NCBI GenBank assembly: GCA_910589655.1
Contig: CAJUTJ010000058.1
Location: 19,383-83,382, forward strand
Source: an uncultured Acetatifactor sp.
Lineage (GTDB): Bacteria; Bacillota; Clostridia; Lachnospirales; Lachnospiraceae
Direction of reading: 5' to 3'
Length of the DNA: 64,000 nucleotides
The translations under genes and the position numbers were made by a program. Below, one piece after another: positions 27,140 to 34,972 of the stretch (position 1 is its first letter; each line of letters starts with the position of its first letter). Below the pieces are notes generated by a model. It searched no databases. It worked only from the letters and a program-made list of their open reading frames with translations, and was not told where the DNA came from.

Positions 27140-27918
27140 TGCATTGCTCCTACAAAGGAAACGATTACCCGTTTCATCTCGTCAAAGATGAATTCCGCCG
27201 TTCCCGGCAGGATTCCCGCCGTGACAAGCAAAGTGGCTAATCCCACCATTATTTTCAGCTGAATACCCACGGCAAACATGTTCATCTGCGGCGAAACCTT
27301 CGCCAATACACCAAGAATAGCGTTCAGCAACAGAATAGTGCAAAAGACAGGAAGCACAATCCGAAATCCTATAATTACATAATCCTTAAGGAATTTAATC
27401 ATGGCATCCACCAAAGCGTCGCTGTGGAATACCACACCGTTTATAGGAATTAATACGAAAGTATCGGCCAGCGCTCCGAACAGATATCGGTACATTCCGG
27501 TAGCAATCAACATAAACATCAAAATGTATTGGTAAAAGACACCGGTTATACTGGTACTTTCTCTTGTAGTAGGATCCATCAGTGTGGCCATTGAAAGTCC
27601 TGTCTCCATATCCGCTATGGAACCTGCAAAATTGACAATAGAGGTACAGATTGTCGCTCCGAATCCGATGAGCAGTCCTACCACCGCCTCCTTTATTACA
27701 ATAATGGCATACTCCATCACATTGTTATAAGCCACTGCCTCCGAGGGCGTTAACGCCTGATACAGCAGCAGCGCGGTAAAAATGCTTAAGCCCACACGCA
27801 CTCTTGCAGGAGTATTTCTCATGCTGAAAAAAGGAGCTATGAAAACAAAGGTAGATACCCGTGTTAATATCAGCAAAAAATATTCCAAATCGTATATAGA
27901 AAAAGTATATTTGATCAT
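27136..27918 (-). CDS. fliR: Flagellar export protein FliR
   Basis: 260 residues from the ATG at 27918, eight bases after GGAG; the open frame also offers a GTG three codons earlier. It is an all-hydrophobic protein with the family pattern near the start ('YDLEYFLLILTRVSTFVFIAPFF') and 'GFGATICTSIVNFAGSIADMETG'. FliR joins FliP and FliQ in the helical export pore. The gene is four bases inside flhB and 15 bases after fliQ. Confidence 0.97.
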   Translation of the reverse strand: MIKYTFSIYDLEYFLLILTRVSTFVFIAPFFSMRNTPARVRVGLSIFTALLLYQALTPSEAVAYNNVMEYAIIVIKEAVVGLLIGFGATICTSIVNFAGSIADMETGLSMATLMDPTTRESTSITGVFYQYILMFMLIATGMYRYLFGALADTFVLIPINGVVFHSDALVDAMIKFLKDYVIIGFRIVLPVFCTILLLNAILGVLAKVSPQMNMFAVGIQLKIMVGLATLLVTAGILPGTAEFIFDEMKRVIVSFVGAMQ

Positions 27919-27932
27919 ATTATCCACTCCGG

Positions 27933-28205
27933 TTATCCATGGATATATAGACTGAAATTAGACCACAATGTAGTCATAAACTCCACTATACTGTTTAACA
28001 TCCAGCTTCCGAAAAGCATCAATGCCAAAAAAACACAGATAATTTTCGGCACAAATGTAAGTGTCTGCTCTTGTATAGAGGTAACTGTCTGAAAAATACT
28101 GACAATCAAACCGATCACTAAAGAGACAAGAAGTATCGGTAAGGATACCTTTATAATCAAATACAGTGCATCTCTCGTTATATCCGATATTGCATCGATT
28201 GTCAA
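27933..28205 (-). CDS. fliQ: Flagellar export protein FliQ
   Basis: About 90 residues, two membrane helices. The family pattern 'ALYLIIKVSLPILLVSLVIG' and 'TFVPKI' is clear. The start is uncertain: GTG at 28214 touches the purine-rich AGGGGA, whereas TTG at 28205 is about ten bases from it and gives the usual length of 89-90 residues. I choose the TTG. FliQ is a pore subunit with FliP and FliR. Confidence 0.93.
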   Translation of the reverse strand: MTIDAISDITRDALYLIIKVSLPILLVSLVIGLIVSIFQTVTSIQEQTLTFVPKIICVFLALMLFGSWMLNSIVEFMTTLWSNFSLYIHG

Positions 28206-28233
28206 AAGGCTCACTCCCCTTTCCTAAAGGCAA

Positions 28234-29100
28234 TCAGTAAAATGTTTCTACTAACTTGCCTATCACCAGACTCCATCCGTCTGCAAGCACAAACAGCAAT
28301 ATCTTAAACGGCATGGAAATCGTTGTGGGCGGCAGCATCATCATACCCATACTCATCAAAGTAGACGCTACTACCATATCAATCACAATGAACGGGACAT
28401 ATATCATAAATCCAATCCAAAATGCTGCTCTCAGTTCACTCAATATGAAACTGGGTATCAACACGGAAGAGGGAATACTTTCAATATTACCGTCCCACTC
28501 CTGTTTGGCGATATTCATAAAGAGCTCCACGTCTTTTACCTGTGTCTGGGGATACATAAATTCCCGCAGGGGCTTAATTCCGGCTTCAAAAGCCTCCTCC
28601 TGAGTAATCTCACCTGCCTGAAACGGCTGGACCGCCTCCTCGTTAATTCTTGAAATAGTAGGCTCCATTATGAAAAATGTCAGAATCAGAGCCAATCCGA
28701 TCAAAATCTGATTGGGAGGCGCCGTCTGAGTATTCAACGCGGCACGGGTAAAATGCAGCACAATAATAATACGGGTAAAAGAGGTCATCAAAATAATGAT
28801 CATTGGAGCAATTGCGATCAATGTTAAAGTGATTAAAATGCGCAATGTCCCGTTTACCTCACCGTTTCCTTCATTTAAGGAAATCGTAACCGTATTTGCC
28901 GTATTCAATCTATTTAATTCTTCCGGAGTAGCCGCTGTTCCCGGCGGATCTATATAGGTACGGGACTCCTCCGTCCCAGTGGGCTGCCGGTCTTCTGCCG
29001 CCAACACAGTCATGGTATTTTGAATACACAATATGCCTACCGTAATCAGCAGGCATATTATCACTATTATTCGCTTTCTGTTTCGCATAAGCTTCATCAT
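28234..29100 (-). CDS. fliP: Flagellar export protein FliP
   Basis: 288 residues. There is an N-terminal signal-like helix (about 10-30) and a luminal stretch to about 80, then the FliP core with 'MTSFTRIIIVLHFTRAALNTQ', 'PPNQILIGLALILTFFIM' and the C-terminal 'GMMMLPPTTISMPFKILLF'. FliP forms the entry pore of the export channel. Its ATG overlaps the fliO stop by four bases. Confidence 0.97.
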   Translation of the reverse strand: MMKLMRNRKRIIVIICLLITVGILCIQNTMTVLAAEDRQPTGTEESRTYIDPPGTAATPEELNRLNTANTVTISLNEGNGEVNGTLRILITLTLIAIAPMIIILMTSFTRIIIVLHFTRAALNTQTAPPNQILIGLALILTFFIMEPTISRINEEAVQPFQAGEITQEEAFEAGIKPLREFMYPQTQVKDVELFMNIAKQEWDGNIESIPSSVLIPSFILSELRAAFWIGFMIYVPFIVIDMVVASTLMSMGMMMLPPTTISMPFKILLFVLADGWSLVIGKLVETFY

Positions 29101-29486
29101 TTACTCAAATTATCCTTCGGTTCGTTTGCATTTTCGGAGTTTTTTCCGGCAGCTCTATCCAGCAGTTCCTTAAATCCCAAACCGGAACTTATCGGTTCCT
29201 GCTTCTTAAGCTGCTCAGCGGGAATTTCTCCCAGCATAGTGACCGTATCTTTGCAGACTGCGATCGCCATATATGTCTCCCCCACCCGTATGAGTTGCAG
29301 ATACTTATTATTTGTCAGACGGCTGGTTTCTATCACCTCAATATTGCTGTTGGCGCTCTGCTGTTTCTGATAACCTGAAATCCACTTGGTGACCCAAGCC
29401 GTCACGCCAAGAACCAATACAAATATTATGAGGACAACGATAAACTGAGCATAAGCGCTGTCTGCTCCTGTCAGCAAAACTGACAT
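29097..29486 (-). CDS. fliO: Flagellar biosynthesis protein FliO
   Basis: 129 residues. One membrane helix (about 13-33) is followed by a small SH3-like basic domain ('VIETSRLTNNKYLQLIRVGETYMAIAV') as in FliO/FliZ proteins. FliO helps assemble the FliP pore and is not part of the finished channel. It sits directly before fliP and overlaps it by four bases. Its start overlaps the cheY stop as TAATG. Confidence 0.9.
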   Translation of the reverse strand: MSVLLTGADSAYAQFIVVLIIFVLVLGVTAWVTKWISGYQKQQSANSNIEVIETSRLTNNKYLQLIRVGETYMAIAVCKDTVTMLGEIPAEQLKKQEPISSGLGFKELLDRAAGKNSENANEPKDNLSK

Positions 29487-29848
29487 TAGCCTACAACCTT
29501 CTTAACAGCTTCGAGAACACGCTCTGCCTGAAAAGGCTTTACTATAAAGTCTTTCGCACCGTTCTGAATGGATTCGATAACCATTGCCTGCTGACCCATT
29601 GCAGAGCACATAATAATCTTTGCATCGCCGTCCAGCTTCTTGATCTCTTTTAGAGCCTGAAGACCATCCATTTCCGGCATGGTAATATCCATCAGCACAA
29701 GATCCGGTGTCAGTTCCTTATACTTTTCAACTGCTTTTGCACCGTTCTCGGCTTCTCCTGCAACATTGTAGCCATTTTTGGTCAAGATATCTTTGATCAT
29801 CATCCTCATAAAAGCTGCATCATCACATATCAAAATATTCTTTGCCAT
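29486..29848 (-). CDS. cheY: Chemotaxis response regulator CheY
   Basis: 120 residues, a single receiver domain with the acidic pocket 'CDDAAFMRMMIKDIL', phospho-acceptor Asp in 'LVLMDITMPEMDG', 'IIMCSAMGQQ' and Lys in 'FIVKPFQ'. Phosphorylated CheY binds FliM (and FliY) to change motor rotation. It lies between fliY and fliO, the same place as in Bacillus, well away from cheA in the second half of the operon. Confidence 0.96.
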   Translation of the reverse strand: MAKNILICDDAAFMRMMIKDILTKNGYNVAGEAENGAKAVEKYKELTPDLVLMDITMPEMDGLQALKEIKKLDGDAKIIMCSAMGQQAMVIESIQNGAKDFIVKPFQAERVLEAVKKVVG

Positions 29849-29861
29849 TAATTCCTTCCTC

Positions 29862-31217
29862 CTACTTGATAATCTCAGTTACTCTTACGCTGAAGCTTTC
29901 TTCAATTACTACCACTTCACCCTTAGCAACGAATTTTCCGTTTACAAGTACATCTATAGGTTCACCGGCAATTCGATCAAGCTCTATGATCGTACCGGGA
30001 GCAAAATTAAGAATTTCAGAAATGGACTTGGTAGTACGTCCAAGCTCTACCGTTACCTCCAACGGAACATCCATAATAAGGCCAATATTCTCGCCTCCCG
30101 GAATATTTCTCATATCCGTTGAAAAGCTCTGGAACTGAGCAGGCTGAATATTTACATTCTGCATTTCCATAGGACTCATCATCATTTGAGGATTCATCAT
30201 TTGAGGGCTCATGCCCATCATCTGGGGATTCATACCCATCATCTGGGGATTCATACCCATCATCTGAGGGTTCATACCCATCATCTGGGGATTCGTGCCC
30301 ATCATCTGAGGGTTCATACCCATCTGCATACCGCTCACATCTTGTTGACCCATCATATTCGTCTGGGGCATTGCTCCCATGCCTCCCTGTGCAGGTGCAG
30401 GAGCTTCTGCAACCTTTTGTTCTGCTTCAACTGCTGCTTCGTCTTCACTCGATTTATTGTTGATAAAGGTATCTACAATCATACGCGCAAAATCCACAGG
30501 GTATAACTGCATTATCGTACTGTCCACCAGAGTGTCAATCTGTAAGCGGAAGGAAATTTTTATAAAAGTCCCTCCCAAAAAAGGCGAGATATCTTCTCCG
30601 GCTCTGACCTCAGTCAAATCAAGCAATGATGCCTCCGGCGGGCTGATATCAATGGTTGTATTCAACATAGTAGAAAGAGATGTGGCTGCGGATCCCATCA
30701 TCTGATTCATGGCCTCGGATATTGCACTCAAATGCAGCTCACCAAGCTCTACATCCGTATTTGTGCCGTCTCCCCCCATCATCAGATCGGTGATAACCTT
30801 TACATCATGCTCTTTCAACACTAAAATATTAGTACCGTCCAAGCCCATTGTATATTTGATCTGAATAAAGACACAAGGTCTCTCATACTCTGCCAAAAGA
30901 CTTTCCCACTTTGCAGACTCAACTACAGGCGTGGTAATGTTAACCTTTCGGTTCACCAATGAATACAAGGTTGTGGCTGAGGAGCCCATACTGATATTAG
31001 CCACCTCACCAATTGCATCCTTTTCTACATCTGTAAGAATTTCAGGCACCTCTATTGCAGAAGGGACTGCATTGCCTGCTGATGGTTCGCTGCTGGATAC
31101 TTCTGTTATGGTTTCACCGTCTCCAACGGAAATCTCGTCGGCATCTCCGTCTCCCTCAGGCAGATCCATGCCGTTAAGCAATGCATTTATCTCATCCTGA
31201 GATAGCATTCCATCCAT
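29862..31217 (-). CDS. fliY: Flagellar switch protein and CheY-P phosphatase FliY, with Met-rich repeat linker
   Basis: 451 residues. The N-terminal peptide 'LSQDEINALLNGM' is a CheY-binding motif shared with FliM. The CheC-like domain has both phosphatase helices ('LTDVEKDAIGEVANISMGSSA' near 65 and 'HLSAISEAMNQMMGSAATSL' near 165). The C-terminal SpoA/FliN domain begins with 'DVPLEVTVELGRTTKSI'. Between them is an unusual linker of six or so 7-residue repeats (MGMNPQM type) plus flanking Met/Gln/Pro text. FliY forms the C-ring with FliM and dephosphorylates CheY-P at the switch. GGAGG precedes the ATG. Confidence 0.96.
   Translation of the reverse strand: MDGMLSQDEINALLNGMDLPEGDGDADEISVGDGETITEVSSSEPSAGNAVPSAIEVPEILTDVEKDAIGEVANISMGSSATTLYSLVNRKVNITTPVVESAKWESLLAEYERPCVFIQIKYTMGLDGTNILVLKEHDVKVITDLMMGGDGTNTDVELGELHLSAISEAMNQMMGSAATSLSTMLNTTIDISPPEASLLDLTEVRAGEDISPFLGGTFIKISFRLQIDTLVDSTIMQLYPVDFARMIVDTFINNKSSEDEAAVEAEQKVAEAPAPAQGGMGAMPQTNMMGQQDVSGMQMGMNPQMMGTNPQMMGMNPQMMGMNPQMMGMNPQMMGMSPQMMNPQMMMSPMEMQNVNIQPAQFQSFSTDMRNIPGGENIGLIMDVPLEVTVELGRTTKSISEILNFAPGTIIELDRIAGEPIDVLVNGKFVAKGEVVVIEESFSVRVTEIIK
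30183..30330. repeat. 21-bp tandem repeat coding the FliY linker
   Basis: Six or seven head-to-tail copies of a 21-bp unit, with a few single-base differences, encode the Met-Gly-Met-Asn-Pro-Gln-Met linker. Unit length is a multiple of three, so copy-number change would keep the frame. Confidence 0.9.
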
Positions 31218-31220
31218 TCT

Positions 31221-32201
31221 CTACTCCTCCTCTCTGATTACCGATGTGATCCGGACAGCATAAGAACCTTTTTCGGCGCCGGGTAATGCGGTAAATTTTT
31301 TGATATTACCTACATAAATATTCATGTCATCATCCACTCTGGACCCCAGCCGGATACAATCGCCAACCTGCAGGTTCATGAAATCGTTCACGGAAATCAT
31401 ACTCTTACCGAGAACTGCCCTGATGGGAATATCTGCCTTTCGGATTAATGACTCAATGTAAGCTTCATAATTCTCGTCATGATTCTCCTGCATAGTGGAG
31501 AACCAATATTTCGTGTTCAGCTTATCCATGACATCTTCCAAAGTAAAGAACGGAAGACAGACATTCATAAAGCCTTCCACATCCCCGATCTTCATGTTTA
31601 ACGTAACAATCGCTATCATGTCGTTAGGGGAAATGACCTGCGCAAACTGTGGATTCGTCTCCAGCCTCTGCAGCACAGGCGATATATCAATAACATTTTT
31701 CCACGGCTCCCTTAACAGCTGTGTAAACATTACTAATATCTTCTCAATAATTGACATCTCAATCTCGGAAAATTCCCTGCTTTTTTCCAGTGGAACACCC
31801 GAACCGCCGAGCATACGATCCAACATCGCATACCCGAGATTGGTTGCCAGATCCATAATAATTGTACCGTTTAACGGCGCAAAATTTATGATTCCCAAAA
31901 TTACGGGATTTGACAAAGCATTGGTAAATTCGTTAAATGTAACTGTCTCTGAACTTGCTACCGCTATCTGAACATTCTTCCTCAAATATACAGGAAGATT
32001 GGTGGAAATCAATCGGCTGTAATGCTCAAATATAATTTCAAGTGTCCTTAAATGCTCTTTCGAGAACTTTGTAGGGCGGCTGAAGTCATAGTTTTTAACC
32101 TGCTTTTCTTCAGGTTCCTGCATTTGATCCGCATCCAGCTCGCCTGAAGAGAACGCCGCAAGCAGATTATCTATTTCGCTTTGGGAAAGGACCTCGCCCA
32201 C
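31221..32201 (-). CDS. fliM: Flagellar motor switch protein FliM
   Basis: 326 residues from a GTG placed nine bases after AGGAGGTGA. It starts with the CheY-binding 'LSQSEIDNLLAAF', then the middle domain with 'FSKEHLRTLEIIFEHYSRL' and 'GSGVP' (contacting FliG), and a C-terminal SpoA domain. It is the central C-ring protein that receives CheY-P. fliY follows by three bases. Confidence 0.97.
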   Translation of the reverse strand: MGEVLSQSEIDNLLAAFSSGELDADQMQEPEEKQVKNYDFSRPTKFSKEHLRTLEIIFEHYSRLISTNLPVYLRKNVQIAVASSETVTFNEFTNALSNPVILGIINFAPLNGTIIMDLATNLGYAMLDRMLGGSGVPLEKSREFSEIEMSIIEKILVMFTQLLREPWKNVIDISPVLQRLETNPQFAQVISPNDMIAIVTLNMKIGDVEGFMNVCLPFFTLEDVMDKLNTKYWFSTMQENHDENYEAYIESLIRKADIPIRAVLGKSMISVNDFMNLQVGDCIRLGSRVDDDMNIYVGNIKKFTALPGAEKGSYAVRITSVIREEE

Positions 32202-32240
32202 ACAAGCTCACCTCCTATCAAACTATCCTCTGGCATATCA

Positions 32241-32765
32241 TTAACCAAATTTAATGCCACTGACATTTACCTTGTATATAAATTTTGTAGAATCAAACAA
32301 ATTCTGAATAGCCTGAAGGATTTCAGCCTTTATTGGATCAAAGTTATTTTTGCACTCATCCTCCGTATGTGCACTCACAATAGAATTCACGGTATCTTTG
32401 ATCACTGAATCATAAGCGGCAGCGGAAATGTTCTCTCCGTAATCCTTGTACCCCTCACCCTTCTTATTCATCGACACAGACAAATCAAATATCATGTATA
32501 CCAGCTTACCATCCGCGGAATTCAAAGGTACCATCATAGACTCCGGCAAAGCATACACTACCGTATCCGCCAGAGAAACTTCCGGTTCGGCCTCCGCCGC
32601 GCCTCCGGGAACCGTCCATTCCAGATTCATGGCAGTGGCAAGGTTGCCGACAAGATCTGCCGTTTTCTTGTTTGCGCTGATTACGCTTATCATGATAATG
32701 GTGGAAAACACAATATTCACAATCATCAAAGCTAAAATTAGTACTGTCAACAAATTTTTCTTCAT
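32241..32765 (-). CDS. fliL: FliL-type flagellar basal-body protein
   Basis: 174 residues. A single N-terminal helix (about 6-28) is followed by a periplasm-side domain with 'LVYMIFDLSVSMNK' and 'IKDTVNSIVSAHTEDE', the FliL pattern. FliL rings surround the stators and support torque. Its place between motB and fliM agrees. The helix is followed by a short Ala/Glu-rich spacer. GAGGGTG precedes the ATG. Confidence 0.88.
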   Translation of the reverse strand: MKKNLLTVLILALMIVNIVFSTIIMISVISANKKTADLVGNLATAMNLEWTVPGGAAEAEPEVSLADTVVYALPESMMVPLNSADGKLVYMIFDLSVSMNKKGEGYKDYGENISAAAYDSVIKDTVNSIVSAHTEDECKNNFDPIKAEILQAIQNLFDSTKFIYKVNVSGIKFG

Positions 32766-32792
32766 ATTTATTCACCCTCATTTTCCGGCTTG

Positions 32793-33614
32793 TTATCTTG
32801 CCGAATTATATATCCTGATTTCAACTCTTCTGTTCCTGCTCCTGCCCTCCACTGTAGAATTATCGGCAACCGGAACACGTTCCCCCATTCCTGCATGCCT
32901 TAAATTCACCGGATCAAGCAAAGTATTATCCTGCAGGAAATAGAATACTGTAAGAGCTCTTGCACTGCTCAGCTCTTCATTGCTGGGATATTGTGCACTA
33001 CTGATCGGGACATTATCGGTGTGCCCTTCTATCTCAATTGTACCCGAAGCATAATACTGCAGAATATCACCGACTTTCTGCAGAATCTGCACTGACTCCG
33101 GCTTCAATTCCGCACTTCCCGAATCAAACAGCAATGCTCCGTTCATGGTGAGCTGTACATATTGTGCAGTAAAGTTCACATCCACCTGATCCGAAATGCT
33201 GCTTTCCTGTAAGGCTTCCTCCATTTTTTCGGAAAGTTCCTCATTTTCCTGAAGTTGTGCCTCTGCAAGGATTTCCTCTATTGCCTCGGGGGATTTGTCA
33301 TAATCCTCCATATCCTCGCCTTCATCGGAACTGTCCGCCGTCTTTCCTGTGCTGTTAATATACTGATCCAGCTCATTCAACTGGCTGACGCCATTGCTGA
33401 TCAGCATACCGTCCCCTATGGCTGTTGCTCCACCGTCAAAAATACTCACGGTGTTGTTCATTGCCGCAACCAATTCATGAAGCTTGCTCTCCTCCAGAGT
33501 AGACATAGCAAAAAGCATTACAAAGAAACAAAGCAACAGGTTCATCAAGTCACTAAATGTAGACATCCATGCCGGCGATCCGGCGGGAGGCGCATCTTCC
33601 TGACGCTTTGCCAT
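32793..33614 (-). CDS. motB: Flagellar stator protein MotB
   Basis: 273 residues. The single membrane helix contains the proton-binding aspartate in 'WMSTFSDLMNLLLCFFVMLF'. A charged plug/linker (about 60-140) leads to an OmpA-like peptidoglycan-binding domain with 'IEIEGHTDNVP' and 'NEELSSARALTVFYFL'. The residues around the aspartate do not decide between proton and sodium drive. Its ATG overlaps the motA stop. Confidence 0.96.
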   Translation of the reverse strand: MAKRQEDAPPAGSPAWMSTFSDLMNLLLCFFVMLFAMSTLEESKLHELVAAMNNTVSIFDGGATAIGDGMLISNGVSQLNELDQYINSTGKTADSSDEGEDMEDYDKSPEAIEEILAEAQLQENEELSEKMEEALQESSISDQVDVNFTAQYVQLTMNGALLFDSGSAELKPESVQILQKVGDILQYYASGTIEIEGHTDNVPISSAQYPSNEELSSARALTVFYFLQDNTLLDPVNLRHAGMGERVPVADNSTVEGRSRNRRVEIRIYNSAR

Positions 33615-34405
33615 TACTCTTCACCCCCTGCCTCATCACTGTTATTATTCCTGTCCTGAGGAGCAAGGAATGACTTCAATTTTTCTTCGATAACACGGGG
33701 ATTTTCTCCTGCCTGAATGGACAGAAGACCCTCTATCATAACTTCCTTCATCATCATCTCGTTGGCATTGTCGGCTTTCAGCTTATTGGATACGGGACCG
33801 CAGATCCAGTTTGCCAATATGGAACCGTACAATGTAGTAATCAGTGCAACCGCCATCGCAGGACCCAGAGTCGATGCGTCATCCATATGATAAAGCATAT
33901 CTACCAGACCTACCAGCGTACCGATCATACCCCATGCAGGACCCATGGTTCCCAGTGTATCCCAGAAACCGATACGGGTCTTATGTCTATTATCAATACT
34001 CACGAGCTCGGTTTCCATAATTGCACGAACCAAATCAGGATCCGTACCATCTACAATGAGCAATATTCCTTTCTTCAAAAACTGCTCGTCCATGTCCGAT
34101 GCCGCCTCTTCCAGAGAGAGCAGACCTTCTTTACGAGCCACGTTGGACAATTCTATAATTTTCTGAATCATTGCTGCGGTATTCAGAGCGGGGGCTTTAA
34201 AGATCAACATAAAACTCTTAAGACCACCGATATAATCCGCCAGACTGACAGAAGTCATGGTTGCAAAGAAAGCCCCGCCAAATGTAATGACAAAGGAGGG
34301 AAAATCCAAATATTCATGAATTCCGCCAAAACCGGCCGAACTGATAATACCAAAAACAAGCATTGCAAAACACAAGAGTATTCCGGCTAATGATGCTATA
34401 TCCAC
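33614..34405 (-). CDS. motA: Flagellar stator protein MotA
   Basis: About 263 residues. The four-helix stator topology is clear, with 'FGGAFFATMTSVSLADYIGG' and, at helices 3-4, 'GTMGPAWGMIGTLVGLVDMLY' and 'LITTLYGSILANWICGPV'. The start is probably GTG at 34405, five bases after AGGTGA; a GTG three codons earlier is within the ribosome-binding sequence itself. MotA pairs 5:2 with MotB. Unlike Bacillus, where motAB is separate, the stator genes are inside the fla operon. Confidence 0.95.
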   Translation of the reverse strand: MDIASLAGILLCFAMLVFGIISSAGFGGIHEYLDFPSFVITFGGAFFATMTSVSLADYIGGLKSFMLIFKAPALNTAAMIQKIIELSNVARKEGLLSLEEAASDMDEQFLKKGILLIVDGTDPDLVRAIMETELVSIDNRHKTRIGFWDTLGTMGPAWGMIGTLVGLVDMLYHMDDASTLGPAMAVALITTLYGSILANWICGPVSNKLKADNANEMMMKEVMIEGLLSIQAGENPRVIEEKLKSFLAPQDRNNNSDEAGGEE

Positions 34406-34438
34406 GATAATCACCTACATTTCGCTAAATTTTTTGAA

Positions 34439-34624
34439 TTAATCCGCAAAAATATCCTTTCTATACAATTCTACAAGATTTTTCACCTCTTGTCTACTTT
34501 CTTTTACAATTATTTTTTTCCCCGTCGTCAATGTAATCACCGTATCCGGCGTCTCCTCAACGACTTCGAACCAGTGTGGGTTCACAAGGATTTTCATACC
34601 GTTGATTTTTGTCACTTCAATCAT
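34439..34624 (-). CDS. flbD: FlbD-family small flagellar protein
   Basis: 61 residues with AGGGGAG before the ATG. The pattern 'MIEVTKINGMKILVNPHWFE', then 'IITLTTGKKIIVKE'-like strands, is the FlbD family (PF06289), regularly located just before motA or fliL in Firmicutes (ylzI-like). Its biochemical role is unknown; it is not the Caulobacter transcription factor of the same name. It is the first gene after the internal terminator. Confidence 0.88.
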   Translation of the reverse strand: MIEVTKINGMKILVNPHWFEVVEETPDTVITLTTGKKIIVKESRQEVKNLVELYRKDIFAD

Positions 34625-34828
34625 GTAATCTCCCCTCTGTCCTTAATCATAAATATGTGTTCTGACTCTGACAGGCTCTCCCTAAGAACCTGTGAATACA
34701 TGTATTTGACAATATAAATTCCGTTAAGGTTAAAAAGGGAGCGTAGAAAATCCGCTCCCTTAGTATAGCACACATCCTGTTATAATGCGAGCAAAAGATA
34801 AAAAGTTTCTTAAAAAATTGACACCGGC
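34625..34828. other. Intergenic region between flgE and flbD, flbD side
   Basis: Together with the MITE-like element this is a gap of nearly 350 bases in an otherwise tight operon. It holds a terminator (34731-34761) and the region where an internal promoter for flbD-motA would have to lie. I see AT-rich sequence near 34700-34720 but no confident -35/-10 pair, and no gene. Confidence 0.5.
34731..34761 (-). terminator. Internal terminator after flgE
   Basis: A perfect 9-bp stem (34735-34743 with 34753-34761, 9-base loop) is followed on the minus strand by a run of five T. It splits the motility cluster into a flgB-flgE part and a flbD-onward part, unless readthrough is substantial. Confidence 0.85.
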
Positions 34829-34960
34829 GTTACTGTTCACTCCGTTCACAGCAGCCTATGCACAGAAATCGCAAAACAGCGATTTCGCGCATGTCTGTCT
34901 CGGGTTTGTCACGCAAAACAGCGTGAAAACACCTCGCGGCGACAGCAAGTGAACAGTAAC
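34829..34960. mobile_element. MITE-like element with 13-bp terminal inverted repeats and 8-bp target duplication
   Basis: A 132-bp element. GTTACTGTTCACT (34829-34841) is matched perfectly by its complement at 34948-34960. ACACCGGC directly flanks both ends (34821-34828 and 34961-34968), as expected for a target-site duplication. Inside are two hairpins with the same AAAACA loop: arms GAAATCGC/GCGATTTC (34865-34886) and TCACGC/GCGTGA (34909-34926). There is no coding capacity. It lies 12 bases past the flgE stop. Confidence 0.8.
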
Positions 34961-34972
34961 ACACCGGCAGCC

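Noticed and set aside
30183..30330. Regular short repeats that could suggest a CRISPR array
   Set aside because: Units are contiguous 21-mers without unique spacers and are in frame inside fliY.
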